A DNA stretch of 7,266 nt, from positions 1-7,266 of the forward strand of contig JAHWKS010000257.1 in assembly GCA_019347795.1 (NCBI GenBank), in the 5' to 3' direction. Under the pieces are notes generated by a model. It made no database searches. It was not told the DNA's origin and saw nothing but the letters and a program-made list of their open reading frames with translations. Positions 5,520 to 7,266 of this stretch are shown here, one piece after another (position 1 is the stretch's first letter; every line of letters starts with the position of its first letter). Origin of the DNA: Planctomycetota bacterium (lineage in GTDB: Bacteria; Planctomycetota; Planctomycetia; Pirellulales; Pirellulaceae). Both the position numbers and the translations under genes were made by a program.

Positions 5520-6887
5520 CTACAGCGTCTTCAGGTACTCCAGCACGGCGTGCTTCTCGTCTTCGGTGAGCGCGTCGGGGAAGTGGTGGCCGGCGGCGCT
5601 TTTGCCGAAGCGGGTGGTGTCGAAATACTCGCGCCGCTCGCGCGGCTCGTAGGCTGCGGGGGGAAGCTCAGCGAAGGTTTCGATCACCGGGCCCACGCGC
5701 TCGCGGTCGTAGCCGTCTTCGCGGGTGCGCCGCCAGATGGCCGGCCGCTCGCTCGGATGCAGCACGTGCCAGAGCGTGGGGATCGAGCCGTTGTGGAAGT
5801 ACGGCGCCGTGGCCCACACGCCGTCCAAGGGAGGCGCCAGGTAGCCGCCCGGATCGAGCCGCGTCTCTTGCCGGCCGAACTCGGCGATCCAGCTTTCGTC
5901 ATACCGCCGCCGGGCCTCCGCCGTCAGCGCATCCAGCCGCACCCGGTCGGTCCCGATCTCCTCGATCGGCACAATGCGGTTCGGATACGTCTCCTCGTCG
6001 CCATAGGTCCCATGACACTCGGCGCAGTTCTTCAAAAACGCCCTTTCGCCACGCCCGGCGAGCGCCTCGTTAATCTCGAAGGGATACTCCGGCGCCTCGA
6101 TCGACATCAGGTAGGCGTAGATGTCCCGGAAGTCGTCCTCCCACTGGCGCAGCTTCTCCGGACCGTTCTCTTTCACCAGCACGAACTGCATCAGCCCGCG
6201 GTGGCCGCGCTCGGCGAAGCCGTCGATGTAGATGTGCGACTTCTTCTTGAAGTGCCACCACGGCGGCGGGTCCATGTCGTGGTGGGTCATCTCGGGGAGC
6301 GAGAGCCGGTTCACGAGGTTCAGCTCCGCGTCGCGATTGGCCAAAAGCGCCACGCCGAACATCACGGCATTCGTTGTGCCACGCGTCGTGCCCAGGGGGA
6401 GAAACATCGAGCCGAGGTCCATCCGCGAGAGCGGCTTTTCCATGTCGAGCTTCGTGGAGCGAATCTCCTCGCTGAGCGTCTGCAGCGCGTAGTGCGAGTT
6501 CGGCAACCCCGGAATCACCCGCCCCGCGACCTTCCCGCCATGACAGGCGAAGCAGTTCATCGTCCACCGCCCTGCCTCATCCACGACGTATTGAAGCGGC
6601 GCCGCTCCCGAGTTTTTCCGCGGAAGGGGCCGACGAGTCAGCCCGTACCTGGAGAAGGCCATCCTTCGGCGCTCCTCGACGGCGGCTTGCCCGGCCTCGG
6701 TGCGGAGCGGCTCGGGCCACTCTCGCCAGACTTCGTCGAACGTCTCCTGGTCGAAGTCGGGCGGAAGATACGGCTTCGCGAGCAACAGCCGATAGCCGCG
6801 CTCCGCGTCCCCGGCCGACGCCGCGGCGCCCGCCAGGGCAATCGCTAGTCCGAGGAAGTGAGGTAAATGGCGCATCACGCCTGTCAT
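5520..6887 (-). CDS. Exported di-heme cytochrome c, RoxA/peroxidase-like
   Basis: A 455-residue periplasmic redox protein. Residues 1-25 are a signal peptide (basic start at Arg6, hydrophobic core, ASA cleavage site near 23-25). Two c-type heme motifs are present: CFACH (112-116) and CAECH (288-292). Other visible landmarks are DPPPWWHFKKK (206-216), APPLDGVWATAPYFHNGS (351-368), the HPSERP turn (377-382), and a C-terminal GHHFPDAL...YLKTL. The WATAPY.HNGS.PTL block and the final GH...LT..EK..LEYLKTL are shared with di-heme peroxidase-like proteins and the rubber oxygenase RoxA. At 455 residues it is much shorter than RoxA (about 680), so a rubber-cleaving role is not claimed. It may be a peroxidase, an oxidase or an electron carrier. 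The start at 6887 has no Shine-Dalgarno site; Met5 (6875) is an equally possible start with AGG 4 nt upstream. No terminator or partner gene links it to its neighbours. Confidence 0.9.
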   Translation of the reverse strand: MTGVMRHLPHFLGLAIALAGAAASAGDAERGYRLLLAKPYLPPDFDQETFDEVWREWPEPLRTEAGQAAVEERRRMAFSRYGLTRRPLPRKNSGAAPLQYVVDEAGRWTMNCFACHGGKVAGRVIPGLPNSHYALQTLSEEIRSTKLDMEKPLSRMDLGSMFLPLGTTRGTTNAVMFGVALLANRDAELNLVNRLSLPEMTHHDMDPPPWWHFKKKSHIYIDGFAERGHRGLMQFVLVKENGPEKLRQWEDDFRDIYAYLMSIEAPEYPFEINEALAGRGERAFLKNCAECHGTYGDEETYPNRIVPIEEIGTDRVRLDALTAEARRRYDESWIAEFGRQETRLDPGGYLAPPLDGVWATAPYFHNGSIPTLWHVLHPSERPAIWRRTREDGYDRERVGPVIETFAELPPAAYEPRERREYFDTTRFGKSAAGHHFPDALTEDEKHAVLEYLKTL

Positions 6888-6910
6888 TGTAACGCAAAGC
6901 TTCGTCCCCG

Positions 6911-6995
6911 CGGGAGTTCACTTGCGAGCGCGCGACAGGACTTAACGTGGCGAATGATTCGGCATCGCCGGAACCGCCGAAACCCTGAACTCCCG
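6911..6995. promoter_or_regulatory. Perfect 10-bp inverted repeat upstream of the cytochrome gene
   Basis: CGGGAGTTCA (6911-6920) and TGAACTCCCG (6986-6995) are exact reverse complements, 65 bp apart. The nearer arm lies 24 bp upstream of the cytochrome ATG; the farther arm begins 19 bp after the coiled-coil gene's stop (counting on the minus strand). Between them is a smaller dyad, CGAAT-G-ATTCG (6951-6961). The arrangement fits paired operator half-sites that loop, or a long-range mRNA stem. There is no T-tract for termination. Confidence 0.45.
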
Positions 6996-7013
6996 GCCGA
7001 CCTCTTACCGGCG

Positions 7014-7266
7014 TTACTCCTCGGCAGGCGGCGTTTCCTCCGCCTCTTCCTTCTCTTTCTTCTTCTTTTTGCCGAACATGCGGGCGAAGAGGCCCCGAGG
7101 CTTTTCCAGCTCCAGGATGCGAGCCTCGAGCTGCGCGCTGCGGGTTTCGAGCTGTGCGTTCCGCATTTGGAGTTGGTCGCAGAGGCCTTTGAGCGAGGCC
7201 AGAGCGGCGTCGCGGGCCTGACGCTCCTGCGCAAGGTGGGCCTCCGCGGCGGCGGCGCGGCCGGCC
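7014..7266 (-). CDS. C-terminal part of a coiled-coil protein, open at the right edge
   Basis: The last 83 complete codons of a minus-strand gene, ending in TAA at 7014-7016; the start lies beyond the window. The visible part is an uninterrupted helix rich in Ala, Glu, Gln, Leu and Arg (from the edge to about 7090) with heptad-like spacing: RNAQLET, RSAQLEA, RILELEK follow one another exactly seven residues apart with Leu in register. After a break (KPRGLFARMFG) comes a strongly charged tail, KKKKKEKEEAEE, then TPPAEE. This is a dimeric or trimeric coiled coil with a disordered charged end; no enzymatic domain is visible. An amphipathic or basic segment (GLFARMFGKKKKK) could contact a membrane or nucleic acid, which is inference. 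The coding frame is supported by the heptad pattern and by strong third-position GC. Confidence 0.72.
   Translation of the reverse strand, partial: AGRAAAAEAHLAQERQARDAALASLKGLCDQLQMRNAQLETRSAQLEARILELEKPRGLFARMFGKKKKKEKEEAEETPPAEE

Noticed and set aside
5550..6848. Open frame of 432 codons opposite the cytochrome gene
   Set aside because: Antisense shadow of a gene with two CxxCH motifs and a signal peptide; its composition is Arg/His/Pro-rich and no domain is visible.
6884..7234. Alternative 116-codon minus-strand frame over the coiled-coil region
   Set aside because: It runs through the intergenic region into the cytochrome start and its translation is Ser/Arg/Lys-rich; the neighbouring frame shows a clean heptad pattern and stops at 7014.

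Overview
The window looks like a piece of a planctomycete chromosome, probably of the Pirellulales type. This is judged from GC-rich coding sequence with few Shine-Dalgarno sites, a Ser/Thr kinase of planctomycete style, a small 'NPY...GIWALVAMNDP' membrane protein, a di-heme cytochrome c and an intergenic array of 8-bp TGGAGT units. Taxonomy is inferred from family resemblance only; no search was run.

Layout. Positions 1-258 are non-coding and repeat-rich: a direct 8-bp array (1-108), a 42-bp spacer, the same unit inverted (151-190), and a separate stem-loop (197-226). Next comes an LdhA-type D-2-hydroxyacid dehydrogenase on the plus strand (259-1263). It converges, with only 12 bp between the stops, on a minus-strand cluster read from right to left: a Ser/Thr kinase with a C-terminal degenerate receiver domain (2888-4366), a NIF3/YbgI-type dinuclear-metal protein (2064-2870) and a small exported protein of unknown function (1276-1977). 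The kinase and NIF3 genes are 17 bp apart, and the third follows after an 86-bp gap that folds into a hairpin near its ribosome binding site. A 545-bp divergent intergenic region (4367-4911) separates the kinase from a small plus-strand membrane protein (4912-5436). A strong bidirectional terminator (5459-5495) then separates that gene from a convergent minus-strand di-heme cytochrome c (5520-6887). Upstream of the cytochrome is a 126-bp gap with a perfect 10-bp inverted repeat. The window ends inside the 3' part of a minus-strand coiled-coil protein (7014-7266, open at the edge).

How the genes may work together. The kinase cluster suggests a signalling protein co-expressed with a conserved housekeeping metal protein and an exported protein; this rests on spacing alone. 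The cytochrome probably acts in the periplasm as a redox enzyme or electron carrier. The dehydrogenase fits D-lactate/pyruvate fermentation.

I do not see a defence system, mobile element, CRISPR array, tRNA or rRNA. The points most worth a second look are the kinase with a pseudo-receiver that has lost its phosphorylation residues, the RoxA-like di-heme cytochrome, the paired inverted 8-bp arrays, and the hairpin overlapping a ribosome binding site.
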